21,294 bases of DNA from an uncultured Mordavella sp. (GCA_902406105.1 CABPCP010000053.1:1-21294); one strand, 5' to 3'; positions 1 through 6,416 are shown, counted from the first letter of the stretch. Notes: generated by a model not told the origin, from the letters alone. Numbers and translations: made by a program.

Positions 1-34
1 GGGGCCGGGGGATTTTTAAAAATCCCCCGGCCCC
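1..34. repeat. 34-bp perfect GC-rich palindrome (REP-like), copy 1
   Basis: The two halves GGGGCCGGGGGATTTTT and its exact complement form a perfect palindrome centred between 17 and 18. A second copy lies at 10605-10636. As RNA it would fold into a very stable hairpin on either strand. No U-run follows it, so it is not a textbook terminator, though it could block transcription or protect mRNA 3' ends. The stop codon and last five residues of the AP2 gene lie inside this copy. Confidence 0.85.
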
Positions 35-783
35 GATTGAAAATGCCCTGTCCCTAATTGAAAGTCTTCTGGGGAAAAGGGATTCTTTTCCCCCCATTCT
101 GGATCTTCTTTCGCCCTCTGTTCCCACTTCCTGTAAGGCTTTAAAAATTTTTCTTCAATGATCTCCTCGGCTTCCAGCCGCGCCTGCACCGCTTCTTCAA
201 AATCATGGAAAGTCCCCAGATAATACCGTTTCTGCTGAAGCCCTATAGAAACTTTATAACTGCCCGGTTCTTTCACGTACACGCCTCTGAAACCGCTGGT
301 ATTATCACTTCGGTGTTTCCGCCGCTCCAGCATCTCAATACAAGTTCCGTCTACAAAATGCAGCTTCTCTCTTGTCTCTCCAATCCTGTCTCTTGTCTGC
401 TGCTGCAGGCAGCCGCAGCTCCGCACGTTGCCATGTTCTAGTTTATCTTCTGTGATATCTTTCTCCCGGCCGCAGTCGCATTTGCAATGCCAGTATACGG
501 AACCTTTCTTATCTCGTTTCTCTGTCGGATACAGCGCCGTAAGCCTTCCATACCGGTTGCCCCGGATATCTTTGCGGTGTCTCATACGTATCTGACAGCC
601 GCAGCTTGTCACAGTCCCTCTTAACAACTTCTTGCGGCTTACCTTCACTTCCCGCCCACAGTCACACCGGCAGCGCCACACAATATATCCATTTTCTCTT
701 TGGTCCGTTGCTTCTATCGCCGTCAGATTTCCAAATTTCTCTCCGGCAAGATCTACCCTGCTGCTCTTGGAGCTGCCTTTCAT
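16..783 (-). CDS. Two-zinc-ribbon, AP2-domain DNA-binding protein (phase-variable)
   Basis: Encodes 255 residues from the ATG at 781-783, which has GGAGG nine bases upstream. The frame stays open to 882, but those extra codons run across the invertible repeat and have no such site. Residues 11-63 and 72-125 are two copies of a module ending in W-x-C-x-C-D-C-G and S-C-G-C (Cys38, 40, 42, 61, 63 and Cys100, 102, 104, 123, 125), typical of zinc ribbons in phage and mobile-element proteins. Residues about 160-209 (SGFRGVYV, then YLGTF, then EEAVQAR) match the AP2/integrase-like DNA-binding fold. No nuclease or recombinase catalytic motif is visible, so a DNA-binding regulator or accessory protein is likely; targets are unknown. 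The last residues (GPGDF) are encoded by the palindrome at 1-34, so the 3' end appears remodelled. The gene sits downstream of an invertible promoter segment and is predicted to be silent in the orientation shown. Confidence 0.75.
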   Translation of the reverse strand: MKGSSKSSRVDLAGEKFGNLTAIEATDQRENGYIVWRCRCDCGREVKVSRKKLLRGTVTSCGCQIRMRHRKDIRGNRYGRLTALYPTEKRDKKGSVYWHCKCDCGREKDITEDKLEHGNVRSCGCLQQQTRDRIGETREKLHFVDGTCIEMLERRKHRSDNTSGFRGVYVKEPGSYKVSIGLQQKRYYLGTFHDFEEAVQARLEAEEIIEEKFLKPYRKWEQRAKEDPEWGEKNPFSPEDFQLGTGHFQSGPGDF

Positions 784-840
784 AAATATATACCTCCATT
801 TCCTGTCTACGCGACAGAAAACCGCCTGATTTACAGACAC

Positions 841-864
841 ACCACAGAATGTTCCTTCTGTGGT
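841..864. repeat. Left 24-bp inverted repeat of invertible segment
   Basis: This 24-mer begins ACCACAGAATG and is the exact reverse complement of 1115-1138. It is also partly self-palindromic (ACCACAGAA, six bases, TTCTGTGGT), as is common for tyrosine-recombinase crossover sites, where two arms flank a short central spacer. It lies 57 bp upstream of the AP2 start codon and would be part of the AP2 leader. Confidence 0.9.
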
Positions 865-886
865 AGGGGATTCAAAATACATACAT

Positions 887-926
887 AAAAAAAGCCTTTC
901 TTTGCGGCTGATCCAAAGAAAAAGGC
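887..926 (-). terminator. Terminator inside the invertible segment
   Basis: On the minus strand the stem GCCTTT/CTTTG pairs with CAAAG/AAAGGC (894-904 with 914-926, two-base bulge at 919-920, nine-base loop) and is followed by seven U (A7 at 887-893). It would stop leftward transcripts, including readthrough from the recombinase gene, before the AP2 gene. After inversion it would face right instead. Confidence 0.75.
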
Positions 927-936
927 ATGATTTAAT

Positions 937-973
937 AAACCTGCTATTTTCTTAAATGAAGAAATTCAGGTTT
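937..973. repeat. Hairpin within the invertible segment
   Basis: AAACCTG (937-943) and CAGGTTT (967-973) are complementary, and the bases between them include a second near-complementary pair (ATTTTCTT with GAAGAAATT). The whole can fold as an extended stem. It may assist termination in either direction or be a protein-binding site; its role is not clear. Confidence 0.5.
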
Positions 974-1040
974 CTTATTGGCAAATTGTAAGTCTCATCT
1001 TGTCGTCCCAGGTGTTATAATTTTCCAACTATATTTTAGA

Positions 1041-1069
1041 TTGAAAATGGAACAATCTTAGACTATAAT
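1041..1069 (+). promoter_or_regulatory. Invertible sigma-A promoter (currently facing right)
   Basis: TTGAAA (1041-1046), 17-bp spacer, TATAAT (1064-1069): near-perfect consensus. In this copy transcription would begin near 1076 and cross the right repeat into the recombinase gene in antisense. In the flipped form it would drive the AP2 gene. Confidence 0.8.
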
Positions 1070-1114
1070 AAATATGATTTTAGATAGATTTTCAGTTGCA
1101 TTTAAAAGAACTAT

Positions 1115-1138
1115 ACCACAGAAGGAACATTCTGTGGT
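1115..1138. repeat. Right 24-bp inverted repeat of invertible segment
   Basis: Exact reverse complement of 841-864, checked base by base. It ends 2 bp before the recombinase stop codon (1141-1143), so inversion would leave the recombinase coding sequence intact. Confidence 0.9.
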
Positions 1139-1140
1139 TT

Positions 1141-1977
1141 TTATATGACCAGCCCCATTTTTTCCAGAGTCTTTTCATGGGCGCTGGCGCTTACAGCCAC
1201 ATAGATCCGGGTTGTCTCAATCTTGCTGTGTCCCAGGACATCAGCCAGATGTGCCAGATTTTTCTCCACCTCATAGAAGGTCCTGGCGAACAGATGGCGC
1301 AGATTATGGGGAAACACTTTCCTTGGATCCACCTGGCCCATCTGGCACAGCTTCTTCATATCATGGCAGATATTCGACCGGTCCACCATATTCCCGCTTC
1401 TGGTCCGGAAAATATGTCCGCTCTCGATTTCCTTCTCCTTCGCGTACCGCAGAAGTTTCACCCGCAGTTCCCTAGGGATCAGGACGATCCGGTTCTTTCC
1501 TTTCAGCTGGATCCGTGCTCTCCCTGTCCTGGCGGCCTCCACAGTAATATACTTCAGCTCACTGATGCGGATTCCTGTGGAACATAAAGTCATCAAGATC
1601 AGATAAAGCCGCTGGTCCTTTCGTTTTCCGGCCTCCCGCAGCAGACGTTTGTACTCTTCCTCAGACAGTTCCTTAGTCTCGTCCAGAAAGGCCTGCCTCT
1701 GCACCTTCAAAAGTTTCACCTTACATTCCGAAAGCCCCCGGAAATCCAGATAAGCGTTGATGGCGGAAAGATTTCCATTGACCGTCTGCGCCTGAAATGT
1801 TTTCATAAGATAACTTCGATATTCCAAAAGCCTCTCTTTTGTGATCTTCTGACCCGCCAGATACTCTCCGAACCGTTCTGCCGCCTTTTGATACTTCACA
1901 ATCGTTGACTCCGCTTTCTCCTTCTCCCGAAGATCGGCCGCAAACTCCGCAATACTCTCTTTCGACAACATGTTCAT
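1141..1977 (-). CDS. Tyrosine recombinase (probable invertase of the adjacent switch)
   Basis: 278 residues, the usual size for XerC/D-type recombinases. An N-terminal SAM-like core-binding domain (about 5-95) precedes the catalytic domain (about 105-275). The visible catalytic set is Arg137 (STGIRISEL), Lys161, His224 and Arg227 (HNLRHLFAR), His250 (LGHSKIETT) and nucleophile Tyr259 (RIY). All are present, so the enzyme should be active. The start at 1977 is chosen because AGGAGGG lies eight bases upstream. No prophage or conjugative genes adjoin it, and its stop codon is two bases from the 24-bp inverted repeat, so its likely job is flipping the 841-1138 segment by strand exchange at the repeats. 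It could instead be a remnant of a lost integrative element, but the exact inverted repeats argue otherwise. Its 3' half would be opposed by antisense transcription from the promoter at 1041-1069. Confidence 0.88.
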   Translation of the reverse strand: MNMLSKESIAEFAADLREKEKAESTIVKYQKAAERFGEYLAGQKITKERLLEYRSYLMKTFQAQTVNGNLSAINAYLDFRGLSECKVKLLKVQRQAFLDETKELSEEEYKRLLREAGKRKDQRLYLILMTLCSTGIRISELKYITVEAARTGRARIQLKGKNRIVLIPRELRVKLLRYAKEKEIESGHIFRTRSGNMVDRSNICHDMKKLCQMGQVDPRKVFPHNLRHLFARTFYEVEKNLAHLADVLGHSKIETTRIYVAVSASAHEKTLEKMGLVI

Positions 1978-2036
1978 GGTCGTTCCCTCCTTTTTTCCTA
2001 TAGTTATACCCCAATTCCGCTGCTTTTTTCCATGTG

Positions 2037-2066
2037 CAACATGTTGTTTCCCGTTTTATTAAAACG
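2037..2066. promoter_or_regulatory. Two palindromes in the recombinase leader
   Basis: CAACATGTTG (2037-2046) and CGTTTTATTAAAACG (2052-2066) are both perfect. The second covers the proposed -10 and start site of the recombinase promoter, so it could be an operator for a repressor or nucleoid protein. No regulator can be named. Confidence 0.4.
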
Positions 2067-2086
2067 TCTTTTGTTGATATTGTCAG
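2058..2086 (-). promoter_or_regulatory. Candidate recombinase promoter
   Basis: On the minus strand CTGACA (2081-2086), 17-bp spacer, TTTAAT (2058-2063). Transcription would start near 2051, giving a leader of about 74 nt. It is a moderate match, but the best one upstream of this gene. Confidence 0.4.
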
Positions 2087-2162
2087 TATATCGCAAGCCT
2101 CCAAAAGAAAACATAGAATATTTTGTAGTCTGCCTTCAAATTTTTCAGGTTCTACAATTTCC

Positions 2163-2191
2163 TTGAAATAAAAGGACAGTCGATGTATAAT
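2163..2191 (+). promoter_or_regulatory. marR-type gene promoter
   Basis: TTGAAA (2163-2168), 17-bp spacer, TATAAT (2186-2191). The predicted start near 2198 gives a short 26-nt leader that holds the ribosome site AAGGAG. The AT-rich TTTACTAATTAAGG just after the start could be an autoregulatory site, but it is not a clean palindrome. Confidence 0.75.
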
Positions 2192-2223
2192 TTATTAAAG
2201 ATTTACTAATTAAGGAGTTAACC

Positions 2224-2670
2224 ATGGATTATGAATTGCGGGAACAGTTTTTCACCTCTGTCATCCATTTTCGCAAGCTGGAAGCTTCCCTATCTTCCGA
2301 ATGTGAAATGCAGATGAATGAAATGATGATTCTTCAGAGCATTGCGGCCGGATGCTGCTGCGAATGCCACTGTATGAATCTGGATGTACCCAAACTGCAG
2401 AAAAAGCTGCATATCTCGAAACCAGCTATTTCCTATATCTTGAATACACTGGAGAAAAAGGATTACATTACGCGGGAGATCGATCCCAAAGACCGGCGCA
2501 AAGTTTCCATCAGCGCCACTGACAAGGGACGCGCGGCGGCAAAGCAGTCTTTGAAAAAATACGATCAGATTTGGGACTCGCTTCTTAGCCGTTTCGGCGA
2601 AGATAACATGCGTCAGCTCATAGATTTGATCCGCACGCTGGATGAACTTTATCTGTCATTGGATAAATAA
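2224..2670 (+). CDS. MarR-family transcriptional regulator with Cys cluster
   Basis: 148 residues, typical MarR length. The winged helix-turn-helix lies at about 53-105: LDVPKLQKKLHISKPAISYI is the HTH and the wing carries the family signature D-x-K-D-R-R-K-V. Terminal helices would form the dimer interface. AAGGAG precedes the ATG by six bases. An unusual feature is CCCECHC at residues 44-50 plus Cys27, placed just before the DNA-binding domain. This could bind a metal or sense oxidants or electrophiles, as other cysteine-based MarR proteins do, but no ligand can be assigned from sequence. It stands alone between the divergent recombinase and the convergent clpC gene, so its targets may lie elsewhere; autoregulation is common in the family. 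Confidence 0.85.
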   Translation: MDYELREQFFTSVIHFRKLEASLSSECEMQMNEMMILQSIAAGCCCECHCMNLDVPKLQKKLHISKPAISYILNTLEKKDYITREIDPKDRRKVSISATDKGRAAAKQSLKKYDQIWDSLLSRFGEDNMRQLIDLIRTLDELYLSLDK

Positions 2671-2699
2671 CCTTTTTAAAAACCAACTTTCTAAGATCC

Positions 2700-2745
2700 A
2701 AAACAGGACCGCGATCCTAAGATCTTCCGGTCCTGTTTTCTTTTT
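2700..2745 (+). terminator. Terminator after the marR-type gene, shared with clpC
   Basis: AAAACAGGACCG (2700-2711) pairs with CGGTCCTGTTTT (2728-2739), with a 16-base loop and the tail TTTTCTTTTT. The stem's own A/T ends make it usable from the minus strand too, where clpC ends at 2782, so it probably serves both convergent genes. Confidence 0.85.
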
Positions 2746-2781
2746 GCTTTATCTGCTCTTCCTTTATTCTGGGTACCGGCC

Positions 2782-5313
2782 TTACGGCAGGGCATATTCC
2801 TTTTTCCTGTCTGCCAAGCGGTCAGTCCTGATCTTAATCTTCTCTCCGTCCGCATAGGCTACCAGTTCATCCCGGCTGGATAACCTTCCGTCCAGCAGCC
2901 GGTCTGCCACTGCGTTTTGCAGCATGGATTGGATTGTCCGCTTCAGCGGCCGCGCCCCATACACAGGATCATATCCTCTCTGCGCCAGTTCTTCCACGGC
3001 GCTTTCTTCCACACGAAGGGCAATCCCCTGCTTTTTCATCCTTCCTTCTAGTTTTTTCACCTGGATATGCGCGATCTTACGTACATCCTCCCGCCTCAGC
3101 GGATGGAACACGATCACTTCATCCAGGCGGTTGATAAATTCCGGCCGGAATGTCATCTTCACGGCTTCCATCACCCGTTCCTGAATCTCTTCTTCCCGCC
3201 GCTGATCCTCCCTGCCTTCATCTCTGGAGAATCCAAGCGAACTTTTCCCGGTGATCTCTCTGGCTCCAATGTTGGAGGTCATGACAATAATTGTATTTTT
3301 AAAGCTTACAGTACGTCCCTGGGCATCTGTAAGCCTTCCGTCATCCAAAACCTGCAGCAGAGTGTTCCACACATCCGGATGGGCTTTCTCAATCTCATCC
3401 AGGAGCAGGATACTGTATGGACGTTTCCTCACCATCTCTGTAAGCTGTCCTCCCTCATCGTATCCTACATATCCCGGAGGCGAACCGATCAGTTTGGATA
3501 CGGTGTAAGCTTCCATATATTCTGACATATCCAGCCGGATCATAGCATTCTCATCATGGAACAATACTTCTGCCAGCGCCCGGCACAGTTCTGTTTTCCC
3601 CACACCTGTAGGTCCAAGGAAAAGAAAAGAGCCAATCGGCTTCTCTGGATCTGCCACTCCTGTGCGGCCCCGCCGTATAGCCCTCGCCACGGCGGACACT
3701 CCTTCATCTTGGCCGATCACCCGCTCGTGCAGCGTATATTCCAATGTCCGGAGCCGTTCTGTCTCATCCTCTGTCAGCATAGTAACGGGGATTCCGGTCC
3801 AGGCAGAAACCACGCCCGCGATATCCTGAGCCGTCACCTGTCCGCACTGCTCTTTCTGCCATGCGTCCTGCCGCTGGTCCAGCTCTTCTGCCAACGCTTT
3901 CTGCTGGTCCCTGAGCTGGGCGGCTCTCTCGTATTCCTGCGCATCCGCGGCGGCCTTTTTCTCTCGGTCAGTCCTGCGAATCTCTTCTTCCAGCTCCAGA
4001 AGATTGGGCGGCGTAGTAAGACCCTTGGTCTTGATCTGGGAAGCGGCCTCATCCATAACATCTACCGCCTTATCCGGGAGAAACCGGTCCTGGATATACC
4101 GGCTGGACAGCTCTACCGCCGCCCGGACCGCCTCTTCTGTGATCGTAAGCCCATGATAGACTTCGTATTTTTCTTTCAATCCCATCAGGATTTTTACCGC
4201 GTCTTCCTCATTCGGCTCTTCTACCGCGACTGGCTGGAATCTACGCTCAAAAGCCGCGTCTTTCTCAATATGCTGACGGTACTCTTTCAAAGTCGTCGCT
4301 CCTATGACCTGAAGACTTCCTCTTGCCAATACGGGTTTCAAGATATTTGCGGCATCCATAGTCTCGCTGGCGCCGGCTCCCGCTCCCATGATCATATGCA
4401 GTTCATCAATAAAAAGGATTACGTTGCCGTCCGCTTCTGTCTCTTTCAAGAACAGCTTCATCCGTTCCTCAAAATCTCCCCGGAATCTGGCGCCGGAGAG
4501 CATCCCCACCAAATCCATGGCAATGATTCTCTTTTGCCTCAGATTAGACGGCACTCTGCCTTCCGCGATCCGCTGGGCCAGCCCTTCTACCACCGCTGTC
4601 TTGCCGACTCCCGGTTCCCCAGTCAGTACCGGGTTATTCTTGGTCCTCCTGGACAGCACCTGAATCAGCCGCTGGATCACATCTTCCCGGCCGATCATGG
4701 GATCATATTCCCCTTCTTCCGCCTTCTTTGTGACATCCATTCCAAATTTCTCTACTATACTTTCCTGCTGATCCTCTTCTTGCTCCCCTTCTGCCTCATC
4801 TTCCTCACCTGGCTGGAGCTTGCTCCCTTCTTCCATGGCCTTTTCTAGTCCCGGTTTTCCCGCCATTGAAACCGGCAGATCAGCTTTCCCCAATTCTCCC
4901 CGCAAGGCTTCCATATCTACCTCCAGCGAAGCCATAAGCTGGGCGGCGGCACATTCTCCCGCATCCAGGATTGCCCGCAGAAGATCTGCAGGTTCTATCT
5001 GCGAGCGCCCGCGGACTTCTCCACGGGTTTGGGCAAGACGGATCACCTGGGCTGCCTCATCGGATATCTGTACAGCGTAAAAATTACCGCCTGCCTTTGC
5101 ATCGATATCATATTGATGGAGATACTCTTCGATCAGTTTCTGATCCAATCCATTTCTCCGCAGGACCTGGCCCGCTTTTCCTTCCTCCTGAGCCAGCGCC
5201 CACAGAAGATGTTCGCTTCCTATAAACTTATGTCCCATATGTGTAACAAACTGCAGCGCAGCCTGAAACACCTTCACCATCCGGGAACTAAAAAGATTCA
5301 GATTAATTTCCAT
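2782..5313 (-). CDS. clpC: ClpC-type AAA+ unfoldase (Clp protease ATPase subunit)
   Basis: 843 residues, slightly longer than typical ClpC. It uses ATP to unfold substrates and feed them to ClpP. The N-domain (about 1-145) holds two Clp repeats, followed by an acidic linker rich in Glu (155-183). D1 has Walker A GEPGVGKT (232-239) and Walker B VILFIDE (298-304). The middle domain carries a UVR-like segment EYERAAQLRDQQKAL (about 460-474). D2 has Walker A GPTGVGKT (567-574), Walker B (634-640), the GSPPGYVGYDEGG pore loop, and LGF at 693-695 where the ClpP-docking loop is expected. The D1 pore loop has Phe (ARFRGDFEE) where Tyr is common. The ATG at 5311-5313 overlaps the end of mcsA and has AGGGGGT upstream. 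The operon has no ctsR or mcsB, so arginine-phosphorylation-dependent substrate delivery is not evident locally. Confidence 0.95.
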   Translation of the reverse strand: MEINLNLFSSRMVKVFQAALQFVTHMGHKFIGSEHLLWALAQEEGKAGQVLRRNGLDQKLIEEYLHQYDIDAKAGGNFYAVQISDEAAQVIRLAQTRGEVRGRSQIEPADLLRAILDAGECAAAQLMASLEVDMEALRGELGKADLPVSMAGKPGLEKAMEEGSKLQPGEEDEAEGEQEEDQQESIVEKFGMDVTKKAEEGEYDPMIGREDVIQRLIQVLSRRTKNNPVLTGEPGVGKTAVVEGLAQRIAEGRVPSNLRQKRIIAMDLVGMLSGARFRGDFEERMKLFLKETEADGNVILFIDELHMIMGAGAGASETMDAANILKPVLARGSLQVIGATTLKEYRQHIEKDAAFERRFQPVAVEEPNEEDAVKILMGLKEKYEVYHGLTITEEAVRAAVELSSRYIQDRFLPDKAVDVMDEAASQIKTKGLTTPPNLLELEEEIRRTDREKKAAADAQEYERAAQLRDQQKALAEELDQRQDAWQKEQCGQVTAQDIAGVVSAWTGIPVTMLTEDETERLRTLEYTLHERVIGQDEGVSAVARAIRRGRTGVADPEKPIGSFLFLGPTGVGKTELCRALAEVLFHDENAMIRLDMSEYMEAYTVSKLIGSPPGYVGYDEGGQLTEMVRKRPYSILLLDEIEKAHPDVWNTLLQVLDDGRLTDAQGRTVSFKNTIIVMTSNIGAREITGKSSLGFSRDEGREDQRREEEIQERVMEAVKMTFRPEFINRLDEVIVFHPLRREDVRKIAHIQVKKLEGRMKKQGIALRVEESAVEELAQRGYDPVYGARPLKRTIQSMLQNAVADRLLDGRLSSRDELVAYADGEKIKIRTDRLADRKKEYALP

Positions 5314-5671
5314 GTTTACACACCCCCTGTTCGATCTTCGCTATGTCATCCCGCAGTTTCGCGGCTTCTTCGTAATTCTCTAGTTTTGCGGCTTCACTCA
5401 GGCGGCAGCGCAGTTCTGCCAGTTTCCGCCTTCTTACTAAGCCCTCCACTGCCATATCCGGGAACGCCTTGTCTCCCAGATGTCTGGGATCTGGCTGGCC
5501 CGGCCACCAGCCTGTATAATTCTTGAATTCTTCTGTCTTCCCGGCCGCGGCCGCCTGGCTCCACATCTTCCGCAGACAGTCCTCGCATACCGGTACCTGG
5601 TAGATATTCCCCATCCAGTTGATATAGAAGACACGGCTTACATTCTCCTTATTGCAGAATTGGCATTTCAT
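5303..5671 (-). CDS. mcsA: McsA-like zinc-binding UVR-domain protein
   Basis: 122 residues. Two CxxC pairs (Cys3/Cys6 and Cys29/Cys32) form one zinc site at the N-terminus, fewer than the four pairs usual in Bacillus McsA. The C-terminus (about 85-118, LENYEEAAKLRDDIAKIE) is a UVR coiled-coil motif of the type that contacts ClpC or the UvrB/UvrC partner. It overlaps clpC by 11 bp, implying translational coupling and a joint role as a ClpC adaptor or modulator. In Bacillus McsA activates the McsB arginine kinase and regulates CtsR; neither is encoded here, so this protein may act directly on ClpC. Confidence 0.8.
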   Translation of the reverse strand: MKCQFCNKENVSRVFYINWMGNIYQVPVCEDCLRKMWSQAAAAGKTEEFKNYTGWWPGQPDPRHLGDKAFPDMAVEGLVRRRKLAELRCRLSEAAKLENYEEAAKLRDDIAKIEQGVCKHGN

Positions 5672-5730
5672 TTAAAGTCACCCCTTTATTCACCTTATGC
5701 TCTATTTCTATGTTCTAACATTATTCAAAT

Positions 5731-5745
5731 ACTTAATAGTTAAGT
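5731..5745. promoter_or_regulatory. Palindrome at the mcsA-clpC start site (candidate operator)
   Basis: ACTTAATAGTTAAGT is a perfect 15-bp palindrome immediately downstream of the -10 box, covering the predicted transcription start near 5746. It does not resemble the CtsR heptad repeat, so a different repressor may control this stress operon. Confidence 0.5.
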
Positions 5746-5752
5746 TTTTAAT

Positions 5753-5781
5753 AATATAGTACATAATTTTTAAATTGTCAA
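5753..5781 (-). promoter_or_regulatory. mcsA-clpC promoter
   Basis: On the minus strand TTGACA (5776-5781), 17-bp spacer, TATATT (5753-5758): a strong sigma-A promoter about 75 bp upstream of the mcsA start codon. Confidence 0.8.
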
Positions 5782-5793
5782 TAAACTGGGGAT

Positions 5794-5824
5794 AAAAAAA
5801 CAAGCCGACTCATTATAAGCGGCT
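5794..5824 (-). terminator. Terminator after the GNAT gene
   Basis: On the minus strand AGCCG pairs with CGGCT around a 12-base loop and is followed by TG and seven U. It separates the acetyltransferase gene from the mcsA-clpC promoter 13 bp further on. Confidence 0.8.
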
Positions 5825-5903
5825 CATTTAATGTTTATAGACTCCTTTTTTATGTCTTGATAGAATTCTAATTTATTCCGTTTTAGACGTTTTTAATTCC
5901 CAT

Positions 5904-6356
5904 TCATCTATGAATATACATTCTTGTCATATCAGGTTCATCATCCCCTTGAACCATGCATAAAAATTCCCAGCCATATCTTTCATAAAAACCCGTATGG
6001 TCTGTAATCAGATAGATTGGCGTTATTCCTTTGGACTTCGTATCCTTCACGACCATATCAAGTAATTGTCCCGCAATTCCTTGACAGCGATATTCCTTTT
6101 CAGTATATACCGCGCATACATTGGGCGTAAGGTCTTTCCTGCTGTGAAAATCATTTTCGATCACTCCAAGGCCGCCTACGATGCGGCCGCTGTCTAAGCA
6201 GAGATACCAGCCAAATTTCGTTTCATTATTAAGATAGGCTTCCATACATTCAAGATAAGCCTCTTTTGGTACTTTCCATTTATCATGAAACCATGCAGCG
6301 GCAGCTTCTTTCATTTCTGGCTTTTGTCTTAACGTCACATAGATATAGTCCTTCAT
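5904..6356 (-). CDS. GNAT-family N-acetyltransferase
   Basis: 150 residues with the single-domain GNAT fold. The acetyl-CoA pyrophosphate loop is seen in motif A as Y-R-C-Q-G-I-A (about 90-96), following the beta-4 strand NVCAVYTEKEYR. The C-terminal beta-5/alpha-4 part reads YLITDHTGFYERYGWEF, the usual end of such enzymes. The acceptor (small molecule or protein N-terminus) cannot be told. GAGGAA lies eight bases before the ATG. The gene sits directly behind the tRNA terminator without a clear promoter of its own, so it may rely on readthrough. By eye its codons look more AT-rich than those of topB or clpC, which could indicate acquisition. Confidence 0.8.
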   Translation of the reverse strand: MKDYIYVTLRQKPEMKEAAAAWFHDKWKVPKEAYLECMEAYLNNETKFGWYLCLDSGRIVGGLGVIENDFHSRKDLTPNVCAVYTEKEYRCQGIAGQLLDMVVKDTKSKGITPIYLITDHTGFYERYGWEFLCMVQGDDEPDMTRMYIHR

Positions 6357-6385
6357 AATTTGCTTCCTCAGATCAGAATATAAAC

Positions 6386-6416
6386 AAAAAACTCGGAAAA
6401 CGAGTGTTTCCCGAGT
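6386..6416 (-). terminator. Terminator of the tRNA operon
   Basis: On the minus strand ACTCGGGAAAC pairs with GTTTTCCGAGT and runs directly into a U-run (A-run at 6386-6391). It starts nine bases after the tRNA-Cys 3' end. Confidence 0.85.

Larger units (their letters stand above)
841..1138. other. Invertible promoter segment (inverton), OFF orientation
   Basis: 298 bp bounded by exact 24-bp inverted repeats (841-864 and 1115-1138), AT-rich and without a plausible gene. It holds a consensus promoter pointing right (1041-1069) and a terminator acting leftward (887-926). An adjacent tyrosine recombinase gene ends 2 bp beyond the right repeat. Inversion maps position x to 1979 minus x, so the promoter -10 would move to 910-915 on the minus strand and start transcription near 903, about 120 nt before the AP2 start codon. 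The arrangement matches known recombinase-controlled promoter switches of gut Firmicutes and Bacteroides. Actual inversion is inferred, not observed. Confidence 0.85.

Noticed and set aside
784..882. Longer AP2 gene start at 882
   Set aside because: The extra 33 codons run across the left inverted repeat and have no ribosome site, while the ATG at 783 has GGAGG at good spacing.
1141..1977. Recombinase as part of a prophage or integrative element
   Set aside because: No phage, conjugation or transposition genes and no direct attachment repeats are visible; the exact inverted repeats beside it fit an invertase better.
3556..4848. Long plus-strand reading frame (430 codons) opposite clpC
   Set aside because: Shadow of the conserved clpC gene; its translation resembles no family and it has no ribosome site.
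5690..5790. CtsR operator upstream of mcsA
   Set aside because: No tandem GGTCAAA-type heptads on either strand; GTCAA occurs only once, as part of the -35 box.
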